DNA of 11,019 nucleotides from UBA6136 sp039795615 (GTDB lineage Bacteria > Pseudomonadota > Gammaproteobacteria > Methylococcales > Methylococcaceae), in assembly GCA_039795615.1 (NCBI GenBank), contig JBDKLO010000067.1, positions 1 to 11,019 on the forward strand, read 5' to 3'. The notes beneath the pieces were generated by a model. It ran no database searches. It saw only the letters and a list, made by a program, of their open reading frames with translations, and had not been told where the DNA came from. The position numbers were made by a program, and so were the translations under genes. Below are positions 1 through 5,667 of this stretch, in pieces. Numbering within the stretch: the first letter of the stretch is position 1; each line of letters starts with the position of its first letter.

Positions 1-130
1 CGGAGTAGGCGGGATTACGGCCTTCGATTTTGGCGAGGACGGTGGCGCCGGCGCCATCGGTGATGCGGTTCAGGCGGACGAGGGGCGTACGCCCGATCGA
101 CTTCGAATTATCTTCAAACCAGTGGGACAT
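1..130 (-). CDS. cysK: Cysteine synthase A, N-terminal fragment (runs off left edge)
   Basis: Only the first 43 codons are in the window. The reverse strand starts with ATG at 130-128 and reads MSHWFEDNSKSIGRTPLVRL, then a stretch ending in KIEGRNPAYS. This matches the start of O-acetylserine sulfhydrylase, which makes L-cysteine from O-acetylserine and sulfide using PLP in the cytoplasm. The family hallmarks seen are IGRTPLVRLNRI and the E-x-R-N-P segment. The PLP-binding lysine normally follows within a few residues of RNP-(S/A), so it lies just outside the window. A ribosome binding site, AGAGGTG, sits about 7 bases upstream. CysM is the main alternative, but the RNP-(S/A)-(F/Y)-S wording favours CysK. 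Nearby cysB, encoding the usual activator of cys genes, fits this role. Confidence 0.92.
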   Translation of the reverse strand, partial: MSHWFEDNSKSIGRTPLVRLNRITDGAGATVLAKIEGRNPAYS

Positions 131-367
131 GTTTTTGCACCTCTGAAGAATTAAGGCGTAAATGAATTCGGCGATAAGAGATCTGACTATTGGCGCAAAA
201 AACCAGGTCCGCCATAACAAGCGTCACTGGCCTCCGGTGGTCCGGTTAGCCTGAGGTCTGTTTACACTCCACCTCAAGCATGCAACCAATTCTGAGCGGG
301 AGGTCTCATCCTGATCTGAAATCTAGCAGATGGATGCTGTAACCATAAGGAATAAAAAATTATTACG
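131..367. other. Spacer upstream of cysK with a short inverted repeat
   Basis: This 237-bp gap holds no coding gene and should contain the cysK promoter on the minus strand. The clearest structure is an inverted repeat, TGAGGT at 252-257 and ACCTCA at 271-276, separated by 13 bases, which could be a regulator half-site pair. A short GC-rich hairpin, CCGG at 234-237 against CCGG at 242-245, lies beside it. I found no convincing sigma-70 promoter and no T-tailed terminator for the transporter genes. CysB control is plausible from context only; no CysB site can be asserted. Confidence 0.3.
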
Positions 368-796
368 TTATTCGCTATGGCGATTTCTTGTGGTGGGAAG
401 CTTTCGGGCAACCCAAAGTCCCAGGATAAAGAAGGCGAAGCAAACCCAGGGGCTTGGTTTCAAACTGACGAGACCTACAACAAGCGGTCCAGGACAGTAC
501 CCACTCAAACCCCATCCCACCCCAAAGAGAAGGGCTCCGAACACTAATCCGAGATCGATACGCTTCAGTTCTGGAAGGTGAAACGCCGTATCGAGAACAG
601 GGTGACGCTGTTTCAAGATCAGCGGGAAAGCGATGAGCGTCACGATCAGTGCACCCACCATGACAAAGATCAGATTTTCAGACCAGCTCGGACCGATCTC
701 TAGAAAAGCAATGATTCTTTGAGGGTCTGTCATTCGCGCAACGACGAGTCCCCACCCAAAGAGGATTCCGAAGAGATAGGCAAAGACATTTTTCAC
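368..796 (-). CDS. YeeE/YedE-type transporter, second half (half-size)
   Basis: This 142-residue membrane protein appears to be the C-terminal half of a YeeE/YedE sulfur transporter. About four hydrophobic segments are visible, near residues 4-21, 41-61, 82-100 and 104-130. The signature GLSGYCPGPLVVGL (residues 96-109) includes Cys101. In full-length YeeE/TsuA, conserved cysteines in such loops relay thiosulfate across the inner membrane, so uptake of a reduced sulfur compound is the likely job. I chose the GTG at 796-794: it lies 8 bases after the stop of the upstream half and has GAG in the right place. A longer reading frame to 922 is open, but it would add 42 hydrophilic, Cys/His-rich residues overlapping the upstream gene and so is unlikely. 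Two stops in tandem (TAATAA) end the gene. Confidence 0.85.
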   Translation of the reverse strand: MKNVFAYLFGILFGWGLVVARMTDPQRIIAFLEIGPSWSENLIFVMVGALIVTLIAFPLILKQRHPVLDTAFHLPELKRIDLGLVFGALLFGVGWGLSGYCPGPLVVGLVSLKPSPWVCFAFFILGLWVARKLPTTRNRHSE

Positions 797-804
797 AAAG
801 CAGC

Positions 805-1239
805 TCAAAAGTGCGTGAAGGTGGTCGCGGTCACAATGCCGGCTGCCATGAAGGTGAGGGTCGCAATCAGAGATCGCAACGACAGTCGAGCCAGCCCGCA
901 GATACCATGGCCACTCGTACATCCTCGTGCCATCCCAGTCCCCAGTCCGATAAGAAGCCCAGCAAAACCTAGGGTAACAGTTGACCTATTTTCCGGCGGT
1001 ATTCCAAGGCTTGTTGGCTCGATGTTCAGCGCGATGATCCCGGCGGTCACGAGCCCCAATGCGAAGGCAATTCGCCACGATTCTCTGTTAGTGGCCGGGT
1101 CGAGAAGACCCCCGATAATCCCACTGATGCCGGCTATCCGACCGTTGACCCATAGAAGTCCGCTAGCCGCGACGCCAATGAGAGCCCCCCCAGTCAGGAA
1201 AGGAAGATTGCGTAAAACAATGGATTCGAATAGATCCAT
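805..1239 (-). CDS. YeeE/YedE-type transporter, first half (half-size)
   Basis: This is a 144-residue inner-membrane protein of the YeeE/YedE (sulfur transport) family. It carries the other conserved signature, GCTSGHGICGLARLS (residues 106-120), with Cys107 and Cys114. Hydrophobic segments lie near residues 13-30, 34-46, 56-72, 88-104 and 123-140. Families such as TsuA carry equivalent motifs in one chain of roughly 350 residues; here they are split between this gene and the next one 8 bp downstream, so the two products probably work as a complex. The start at 1239 is 39 bp after the cysB stop, in the same direction, so cysB and both halves probably form one transcript. The substrate (thiosulfate or another sulfur species) is inferred from the family and from cysB, not shown by the sequence. 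Confidence 0.86.
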   Translation of the reverse strand: MDLFESIVLRNLPFLTGGALIGVAASGLLWVNGRIAGISGIIGGLLDPATNRESWRIAFALGLVTAGIIALNIEPTSLGIPPENRSTVTLGFAGLLIGLGTGMARGCTSGHGICGLARLSLRSLIATLTFMAAGIVTATTFTHF

Positions 1240-1278
1240 TTCACTCTCTCTAAGGGAGACTTTGCTTGAAAGATCGTT

Positions 1279-2253
1279 CTAGTGCACCGGAAGTATGATG
1301 TCGCCAAAGAGTTCATCCCATTGGTGCTTTTCCCGGACGAGTTGCGCTTGGTCGACAATATCACGAGTGAGGTGCGGGGCGACGATCTCGATAAAGTCAT
1401 ACAAGAAGGTTCGAAGATACGTCTCACGACGAATAACGATTTTTGTGGTGCTGGGAGCAAAAAGATGGGCCGCTTCGAGAGGGATGAGATCGCCATCGGT
1501 CTGCGGGTCGTGCGCCATGTGAGCAACAATTCCGACCCCGAGGCCCAGCCTGACATAGGTCTTGATCACGTCTGCATCCACTGCAGTCAGGGCGACCTGC
1601 GGTCGAATGCCCGCGGCTTCGAATGCCTGGTCCAATTGTGAGCGGCCCGTGAAGCCAAATGTGTAAGTCACAATGGGATAACGCGCGATGTCCTCCAGCG
1701 TCAGGGAGTCGACCTGCGTCAGCGGATGACCATGGGGAACGATGACGCTGCGATTCCATTGGTAGCAGGGCAGTTTGGTCAGGTTTTCGAAAAGGTCCGT
1801 TCCCTCGGTGGCAATGGCAATATCGACCTGACCTTTGGAAACCTGTTCGGCGATTTGTGCGGGTGTACCCTGATGGATGGTCAGCCGGATGCTGGGATAC
1901 TTCTGCATGAATTGCTGAACAACCTTTGGAAGGGCATATCGTGCCTGACTGTGGGTTGTGGCGATTGAAAGTTCACCAATCTCACGGTTGTGATATTCCT
2001 CAGCGATCTTTCGAATGTCATTGACCTTGCTGAGAATCTCGCCCGAGAGTCGAAGGACTTGTTCGCCACCCGGCGTGACCCCTACAAACTGTTTTCCTCC
2101 CCGAACAAAGATATCGATCCCGAGTTCCTCTTCTAGCAACCGGATTTGCTTGCTGATGCCAGGCTGAGACGTGAAAAGCTTTTCTGCCGTGGCAGATACA
2201 TTGAGATCGTTTTGGAAAACTTCCCGAATGTATCTAAGTTGCTGAAGCTTCAT
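1279..2253 (-). CDS. cysB: LysR-type regulator CysB
   Basis: This gene encodes 324 residues, the same length as enterobacterial CysB, the activator of cysteine biosynthesis and sulfate-uptake genes. It begins MKLQQLRYIREVFQNDLNVS, the conserved CysB opening, with a winged helix-turn-helix near residues 19-40 (STAEKLFTSQPGISKQ-like). The effector-domain motif IATTHSQARYALP (97-109) supplies Thr100, Ser102 and Gln103. Known CysB proteins have Thr at 102, so this is a mild change. TFGFTGRS (198-205) includes Thr202, another ligand contact. TDADVIKTYV-type and STTK motifs are also kept, as is APHLTRD near the C terminus. N-acetylserine is the inducer and sulfide antagonises it in studied species. 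No good Shine-Dalgarno precedes the ATG, but the conserved N terminus supports this start. It heads the transporter operon, and cysK lies further downstream in the same orientation. Confidence 0.97.
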   Translation of the reverse strand: MKLQQLRYIREVFQNDLNVSATAEKLFTSQPGISKQIRLLEEELGIDIFVRGGKQFVGVTPGGEQVLRLSGEILSKVNDIRKIAEEYHNREIGELSIATTHSQARYALPKVVQQFMQKYPSIRLTIHQGTPAQIAEQVSKGQVDIAIATEGTDLFENLTKLPCYQWNRSVIVPHGHPLTQVDSLTLEDIARYPIVTYTFGFTGRSQLDQAFEAAGIRPQVALTAVDADVIKTYVRLGLGVGIVAHMAHDPQTDGDLIPLEAAHLFAPSTTKIVIRRETYLRTFLYDFIEIVAPHLTRDIVDQAQLVREKHQWDELFGDIILPVH

Positions 2254-2504
2254 ATTAGGGTTGCGTTCTTAAGTGCTGGCGTGGGGATGAGGTTGTGTCC
2301 GAAGCTATCTTTTGAGGCACGGTCAAAGGGAGCTCAAGGTCTGGAACCACGATTATGCGTGTCAACCGTCATAACATGAAGTTGCCATTAGTTATAGCTA
2401 TATATCTTTATGTTCTTAGCTGTTTATTCTTTGAGGTTATCTCCTAGTTCCGTAATCGTCTATTGATGTGCTGGTTATATCTCATTTGGTTATTTATGAT
2501 GGTC

Positions 2505-2621
2505 TCACATTCGAGTCTGATGTCTCTGAATGTGACTCCGTTATGTGGCTCTATCGTTGAGTGAGCCCCGCAGGGGGATCCCTCAATGTTGTAAACCGGT
2601 CCTCGTGGCCGGTTTTTTTTT
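2505..2621 (+). ncRNA. Candidate small RNA or terminated leader with three hairpins
   Basis: Three hairpins follow one another on the plus strand. The first pairs TCACATTC (2505-2512) with GAATGTGA (2528-2535), continued by GAG/CTC with a single bulged T, giving 11 pairs around an 8-base loop. The second pairs CGTTGAG (2555-2561) with CTCAATG (2582-2588, one G-T pair) and encloses CCCC-GCA-GGGG. The third is an intrinsic terminator ending in nine T's. No protein gene lies upstream on this strand before cysB, which is antisense, so the terminator needs another transcript. A possible -10, TATGAT at 2495-2500, would start the RNA near 2507; a weaker pair TTGAGG/TAATCG at 2431 and 2453 would start it near 2465. 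I do not recognise a known RNA family. It could also be a prematurely terminated leader of fae. Confidence 0.45.
2593..2621 (+). terminator. Intrinsic terminator (plus strand)
   Basis: AAACCGG (2593-2599) pairs with CCGGTTT (2609-2615) around a 9-base loop, and the run of nine T's spans 2613-2621. The T tract fixes the direction as plus. It ends the candidate small RNA and lies 213 bp before the fae start, so it would also insulate fae from upstream transcription. Confidence 0.8.
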
Positions 2622-2757
2622 GCCCAAGCCTTGATGAATGAGGGGCCAGCATTCTGGTCTCATCTTCTTAATTCGATATAAGCATAAAGATATCATCTAA
2701 TATCATTTTACGGATTAAGAGCTCCAGCCTAGAGTCATTCCCGACCGCAAGGAATCG

Positions 2758-2803
2758 TTGCGTAAAAGACAGCGGGGAAGGGGGGGAAACCCCTACGGCG
2801 CAA
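2758..2803 (+). promoter_or_regulatory. Possible structured element in the fae 5' untranslated region
   Basis: TTGCG at 2758-2762 can pair with CGCAA at 2799-2803. Inside, GGGG (2783-2786) and CCCC (2790-2793) form a tight hairpin with an AAA loop, and there is a purine-rich strand of G's and A's. The fold would end 18 bp before the fae ribosome binding site GGAG (2822-2825). Such a position suits an mRNA leader that controls translation or stability. The outer stem is only five pairs, so this may be chance, and I do not match it to a known riboswitch. Confidence 0.27.
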
Positions 2804-2834
2804 ATTATTTCTCTTTCACTTGGAGACTCTTGGA

Positions 2835-3347
2835 ATGGCGAAAATCACAAAATTACTGGTCGGCGAATCACTGGTCGGAGAGGGGAATGAAGTCGCACAC
2901 ATCGATCTCATTCTTGGCCCACGCGGGAGTGCGGCTGAAAGCGCATTTGCCAATGCATTGGTCAACAACAAGGATGGTTTCACCACGCTTTTGGCTGTTG
3001 TGGCGCCTAACCTGGCAGTGAAGCCACACACAATTCTCTATAACAAGGTCACCATCAAGAACGGCAAACAGGCGGTTCAATTGTTCGGACCAGCTCAGCG
3101 TGGTGTGGCCCTTGCGGTTGCGGATTCCGTCGAAGATGGAACCCTTCCCGCATCAGAAGCTGAAGATATCTTTATCTCCGTTGGCGTTTTCATCCATTGG
3201 CTTGCAGAGGATGATGCCAAGATTCAGGACTACAACTATCAGGCTACTCGGGAAGCCATCAAGCGAGCGGTTTCTCAGGAACCGAATGTCCAGGAAGTGC
3301 TTCAGAAAAAGACGGTTGTTGATCATCCGTTCCAAGCACATAAGTAG
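2835..3347 (+). CDS. fae: Formaldehyde-activating enzyme
   Basis: This 170-residue protein is a full-length Fae. The enzyme condenses formaldehyde with tetrahydromethanopterin to methylene-H4MPT in the cytoplasm, the entry step of H4MPT-linked formaldehyde oxidation. It starts MAKITKLLVGESLVGEGNEV and carries family blocks NEVAHIDL (18-25, with the conserved His22 thought to take part in catalysis), GPRGSAAE, LVNNKDGFTTLLAV, APNL-x-x-KP, FGPAQRGVA and VGVFIHW. I chose the ATG at 2835 over an in-frame TTG at 2820, because GGAG lies 9 bases upstream and the homologous start MAKITK is kept. An intrinsic terminator 213 bp upstream suggests its own promoter. No other H4MPT-pathway gene (mtdB, mch, fhcABCD) is visible here. 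Fae paralogs with other roles exist, but motif conservation favours the classical enzyme. Confidence 0.96.
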   Translation: MAKITKLLVGESLVGEGNEVAHIDLILGPRGSAAESAFANALVNNKDGFTTLLAVVAPNLAVKPHTILYNKVTIKNGKQAVQLFGPAQRGVALAVADSVEDGTLPASEAEDIFISVGVFIHWLAEDDAKIQDYNYQATREAIKRAVSQEPNVQEVLQKKTVVDHPFQAHK

Positions 3348-3360
3348 TCAGTAATTGAGG

Positions 3361-3387
3361 CCTCTCCCTTTGTCGGGAGGGGTTTCC
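3361..3387 (+). terminator. Hairpin after fae, probable terminator or processing stem
   Basis: CCTCTCCC (3361-3368) pairs with GGGAGGGG (3375-3382) around a 6-base loop, with one G-T pair; only a short T-rich tail (TTTCCTT) follows. It begins 13 bases after the fae stop. It may end fae transcription partly, letting some read-through reach the rhodanese gene. Confidence 0.5.
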
Positions 3388-3488
3388 TTAAATGTCGACC
3401 TCTCGATTCTAGATTCCGGTCCCCGGGACTCCCGCACCAAAATAATAGAAGAGACTGGCCGTTCAACCACCAAAACTGGAGAACGAAA

Positions 3489-3854
3489 ATGCCTAACTAT
3501 GCATCCATCATTGATCATGCGAATGACGCACGTACACGTATCAAAGAGGTCGAATTCACTGAGCTCGATCCGCCTGGTTTGAATGGAACCATCTACCTCG
3601 ATGTCCGTGAACCGGCCGAATACAACAGTGGTCATATCGAAGGCGCTCTTCTTCTTCCCCGACTTGAAATTGAAGAGAAGATCGCGACACTTATTCCGAA
3701 CAAGGCAACACCTATTGTGGCTTACTGTGCGATAGGCCATCGTTCTGCAATCTCTGCAGACGTGCTTCAGGATCTTGGTTACAGCCACGTTGTCTCCCTG
3801 AAAGGTGGACTTCAGGCAATTGGTGAAGCGGCTTCGCTGTCACTGGTCGCCTAG
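3489..3854 (+). CDS. Single-domain rhodanese-like sulfurtransferase
   Basis: The 121-residue product is a single rhodanese domain of the GlpE/PspE size class. It shows LDVREPAEYNSGHIEGALLL (residues 37-56), with the conserved DVRE and GHIEGA blocks. The active-site loop C-AIGHR-S has the catalytic Cys80, which would carry a persulfide, and Arg85 for anion binding. GYSHVVSLKGGLQA closes the domain. No signal peptide is seen, so it should act in the cytoplasm, moving sulfane sulfur from thiosulfate or a persulfide to thiols. A GGAG at 3479-3482 precedes the ATG. It lies 141 bp after fae, across a hairpin, and 88 bp before the alanine dehydrogenase gene in the same orientation. The roughly 30 residues before the core domain look like a short N-terminal extension. 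The physiological donor and acceptor are unknown. Confidence 0.93.
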   Translation: MPNYASIIDHANDARTRIKEVEFTELDPPGLNGTIYLDVREPAEYNSGHIEGALLLPRLEIEEKIATLIPNKATPIVAYCAIGHRSAISADVLQDLGYSHVVSLKGGLQAIGEAASLSLVA

Positions 3855-3942
3855 GTGCACTAAGGCCCTACCTCTCGGGATGATATTGAAGCGGGACCCT
3901 TGTATTTCAAACATCACTCCGGAGTAGCTCGCAAGAGTCATT

Positions 3943-5049
3943 ATGGATATCGGTATTCCCAAGGAAATTAAGGACAGCGAGGGTCGCGTCTCGCTGTCCC
4001 CCCATGCTGTGAGGCAACTTGTCGAAGCGGGTCATCGCGTCAGGGTTGAACACTCGGCCGGCATGGGTTCTGGCTTTCAAGACGAGGAGTACCTTAAAGC
4101 AGGTGCCGCGCTTGTCACGGTTGCAGACGCTTGGCAAAGCGATCTGGTAATCAAGGTCAAGGAACCATTGCCCTCTGAGTATCCATGGCTCAACACACAG
4201 ATCCTGTTCACCTTTCTTCATCTATCAGGTGTTGATCCTCGGTTGACGGATGCCTTGCTGAAGGGAGGCACGACCGGTATTGCCTATGAAACCTTGGAGG
4301 CCCCCGATGGGAGTTTGCCGATTCTTGCACCCATGAGTGCTGTGGCCGGCAATATGGCGGCTCTGGTCGGTGCCTACTACCTAGGGCGAGCCCATGGCGG
4401 CAAAGGCGTTCAGTTAGGCCGGGTTTTGGGCCGAAGTTACGGCAAGGTCCTGGTCATCGGAGATGGCATTGTGGCGCAACATGCTGCGCGATCTGCTGCA
4501 GGCATAGGCGCATCCGTGGTGATGTTGGGGCTCGATGCCCGCAAGGGGGAGGTGTTGCGGGAGGAACTCGGTAACCGATTGACCTTCCTTGAGTCCTCTT
4601 CGGAGGAAATTACCCGTCAACTCCCGGATACGGACCTTTTAATTGGTGCCGTACTGCGAAGAGGGGCCAAGGCTGACTTCGTGGTGAAACAATCGCAGAT
4701 CAAAATAATGTCCGAAGGATCTGTGGTGGTCGACGTCAGTATTGATCAGGGCGGGTGTATCGAAACCTCCCGGCCGACCAGCCATAGTCACCCCGTTTAT
4801 GTGGCAGAGGGTGTGACGCACTATTGTGTCACCAATATGCCGGGTGCCTACCCTAGAACATCGACTCTGGCCTTGTCCGAGGCGGTCTTACCGTATGCCA
4901 TTCGGCTTGCGGAGAAGGGTGTCGATGCGCTTCGGGATGATTCAGGTTTTGCCAAGGCGCTGAATACCTATCAGGGCGCTCTGACAATCAAAACAGTGGC
5001 CGATGATCTCCATCTTGGCTCTGTTTACCGGGAAAACCCATTTGCCTGA
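3943..5049 (+). CDS. ald: Alanine dehydrogenase, with altered nucleotide-binding residues
   Basis: This 368-residue protein belongs to the alanine dehydrogenase/PNT family and has the usual length. Ald converts L-alanine to pyruvate and ammonia with NAD, or the reverse. Catalytic residues are kept: Arg15 in EGRV, Lys73 in KVKEP, His93 in FTFLHLSG and Asp268 in SIDQGGC. The motifs AYET, LAPMS-x-VAG, GGKGV, SRPTSHSHP and NMPGAYPRTST are also present. The Rossmann loop is unusual: it reads VIGDGIVAQHA (171-181), with Ala in place of the third Gly. The acidic residue after strand 2 (LD in the Mycobacterium tuberculosis enzyme, Asp198) is Gly196 here. Cofactor preference may therefore differ. An AAGAG-type site lies just before the ATG. 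Saccharopine dehydrogenase-like relatives are excluded by the alanine-site motifs. Confidence 0.93.
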   Translation: MDIGIPKEIKDSEGRVSLSPHAVRQLVEAGHRVRVEHSAGMGSGFQDEEYLKAGAALVTVADAWQSDLVIKVKEPLPSEYPWLNTQILFTFLHLSGVDPRLTDALLKGGTTGIAYETLEAPDGSLPILAPMSAVAGNMAALVGAYYLGRAHGGKGVQLGRVLGRSYGKVLVIGDGIVAQHAARSAAGIGASVVMLGLDARKGEVLREELGNRLTFLESSSEEITRQLPDTDLLIGAVLRRGAKADFVVKQSQIKIMSEGSVVVDVSIDQGGCIETSRPTSHSHPVYVAEGVTHYCVTNMPGAYPRTSTLALSEAVLPYAIRLAEKGVDALRDDSGFAKALNTYQGALTIKTVADDLHLGSVYRENPFA

Positions 5050-5139
5050 ATCTTAAGATTGCTCCTGAGGGAGTCAAATTGGACTGGAGCTCCGTGGGGG
5101 GGTCTTCATCCGTTCAATGTAGAGTTGGAGTTGATAGTT

Positions 5140-5598
5140 ATGGAGAAGAAAGCTGTTTCCAAAATCCAGATTGGCCATCGCTATGGCAACTGGACGATCG
5201 TGGGGGATGCAGAGCGTATCAGTGGGGATCTCCGATACCCTTGTGAATGCAGTTGCGGCACGCGTCGCTTGGTCTCTGCCATCACGCTGAGAAATGGAAG
5301 CTCGGCAAGTTGTGGGTGTTTGAGACGTGAACGTATCCAGCGAATGAGCGATTCGGAGTCATTGCCGATTCCTCCTGAAATCCAGGAAGTATTTCATCTC
5401 ATCAGCCAGGGTTGTCTGCCGCCCGCAGACCAGTTCAGCATTGGTGATGGCTCCCCATCTTGGACCCTGCCAGCAATTGCCAAGATTCTCGGGATTGGCA
5501 GAAAGGAACTGATCCAACATCTCCAGTCCGCCGGCCCCCGATTTGCTCATAATGCGGGTGAGGGCGGTCAGGAATACTACACCGCCGTGATTCAGTAA
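5140..5598 (+). CDS. Small zinc-ribbon protein with possible helix-turn-helix
   Basis: This 152-residue protein has a compact cysteine module near its N terminus: C-E-C-S-C-G at residues 35-40 and S-C-G-C at 57-60. It is preceded by IGHRYGNWTIVGDAER. That pattern (GxRYGxxxIV, CxCxCG, about 18 residues, SCGC) is typical of zinc-binding domains seen in phage and homing-endonuclease-related DNA-binding proteins. A later segment, TLPAIAKILGIGRKELIQHL (109-128), resembles a helix-turn-helix. No nuclease motif is visible. The ATG at 5140 has GGAG at 5127-5130; an earlier in-frame start at 5059 would add a low-quality 27-residue tail. It follows ald by 90 bp. A DNA- or RNA-binding regulatory role is inferred, and I do not recognise a named family member. 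Confidence 0.75.
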   Translation: MEKKAVSKIQIGHRYGNWTIVGDAERISGDLRYPCECSCGTRRLVSAITLRNGSSASCGCLRRERIQRMSDSESLPIPPEIQEVFHLISQGCLPPADQFSIGDGSPSWTLPAIAKILGIGRKELIQHLQSAGPRFAHNAGEGGQEYYTAVIQ

Positions 5599-5617
5599 GA
5601 ATCTCTATGGTGTAAAT

Positions 5618-5647
5618 GATACAGGGGGCCATTCGGCCCCCTGTATC
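5618..5647. terminator. Perfect hairpin between convergent genes (bidirectional terminator)
   Basis: GATACAGGGGGCC (5618-5630) is exactly complementary to GGCCCCCTGTATC (5635-5647), with a 4-base loop ATTC. It sits 19 bases after the stop of the zinc-ribbon gene and 20 bases after the stop of the facing gene, so it can end transcripts from both sides. The T tract is poor on both strands; the strength comes from the 13-bp stem. Confidence 0.83.
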
Positions 5648-5667
5648 GTTGGTGGCACCGAAGAGGA

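Larger units (their letters stand above)
2254..2834. other. Long divergent intergenic region between cysB and fae
   Basis: This 581-bp space separates two divergently transcribed genes and has no credible protein gene. Near cysB there is a perfect -35 hexamer TTGACA on the minus strand (2365-2360), but no good -10 at the usual distance. The middle (about 2380-2500) is AT-rich and has three copies of GGTTAT, at 2435, 2473 and 2488. Structured plus-strand hairpins occupy 2505-2621. Closer to fae, ATATCAT occurs twice exactly 10 bp apart (2690-2696 and 2700-2706), overlapping a possible -10 TAATAT at 2698-2703. These repeats may be regulator or RNA polymerase contact sites, but I cannot name a protein. 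Confidence 0.6.

Noticed and set aside
797..922. An in-frame upstream extension of the second YeeE/YedE half, adding 42 residues
   Set aside because: The extension overlaps the preceding gene, is hydrophilic and Cys/His-rich, and does not look like family sequence; the GTG at 796 has a better ribosome binding site.
719..1282. A 187-codon plus-strand frame opposite the YeeE/YedE genes
   Set aside because: It is antisense to two recognisable membrane genes, has Pro/Arg-rich composition and no motif; it is a shadow frame.
2496..2564. A 22-codon plus-strand mini-frame ending at the second hairpin, possibly a leader peptide for attenuation
   Set aside because: No ribosome binding site, no run of a regulatory amino acid, and its start overlaps the proposed -10 of the RNA.
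2505..2590. A tRNA gene in the hairpin-rich region (a TTCGAG stretch caught the eye)
   Set aside because: No acceptor stem, anticodon arm or T-arm arrangement can be formed; the pairing is simple stem-loops.
2820..2834. TTG at 2820 as the fae start
   Set aside because: The added five residues overlap the ribosome binding site of the ATG at 2835, and the known family start MAKITK is at the ATG.
5081..5102. Palindrome GGAGCTCC and a G run after ald as a terminator
   Set aside because: The stem is too short and there is no T tract; the downstream gene may be read from the same transcript.
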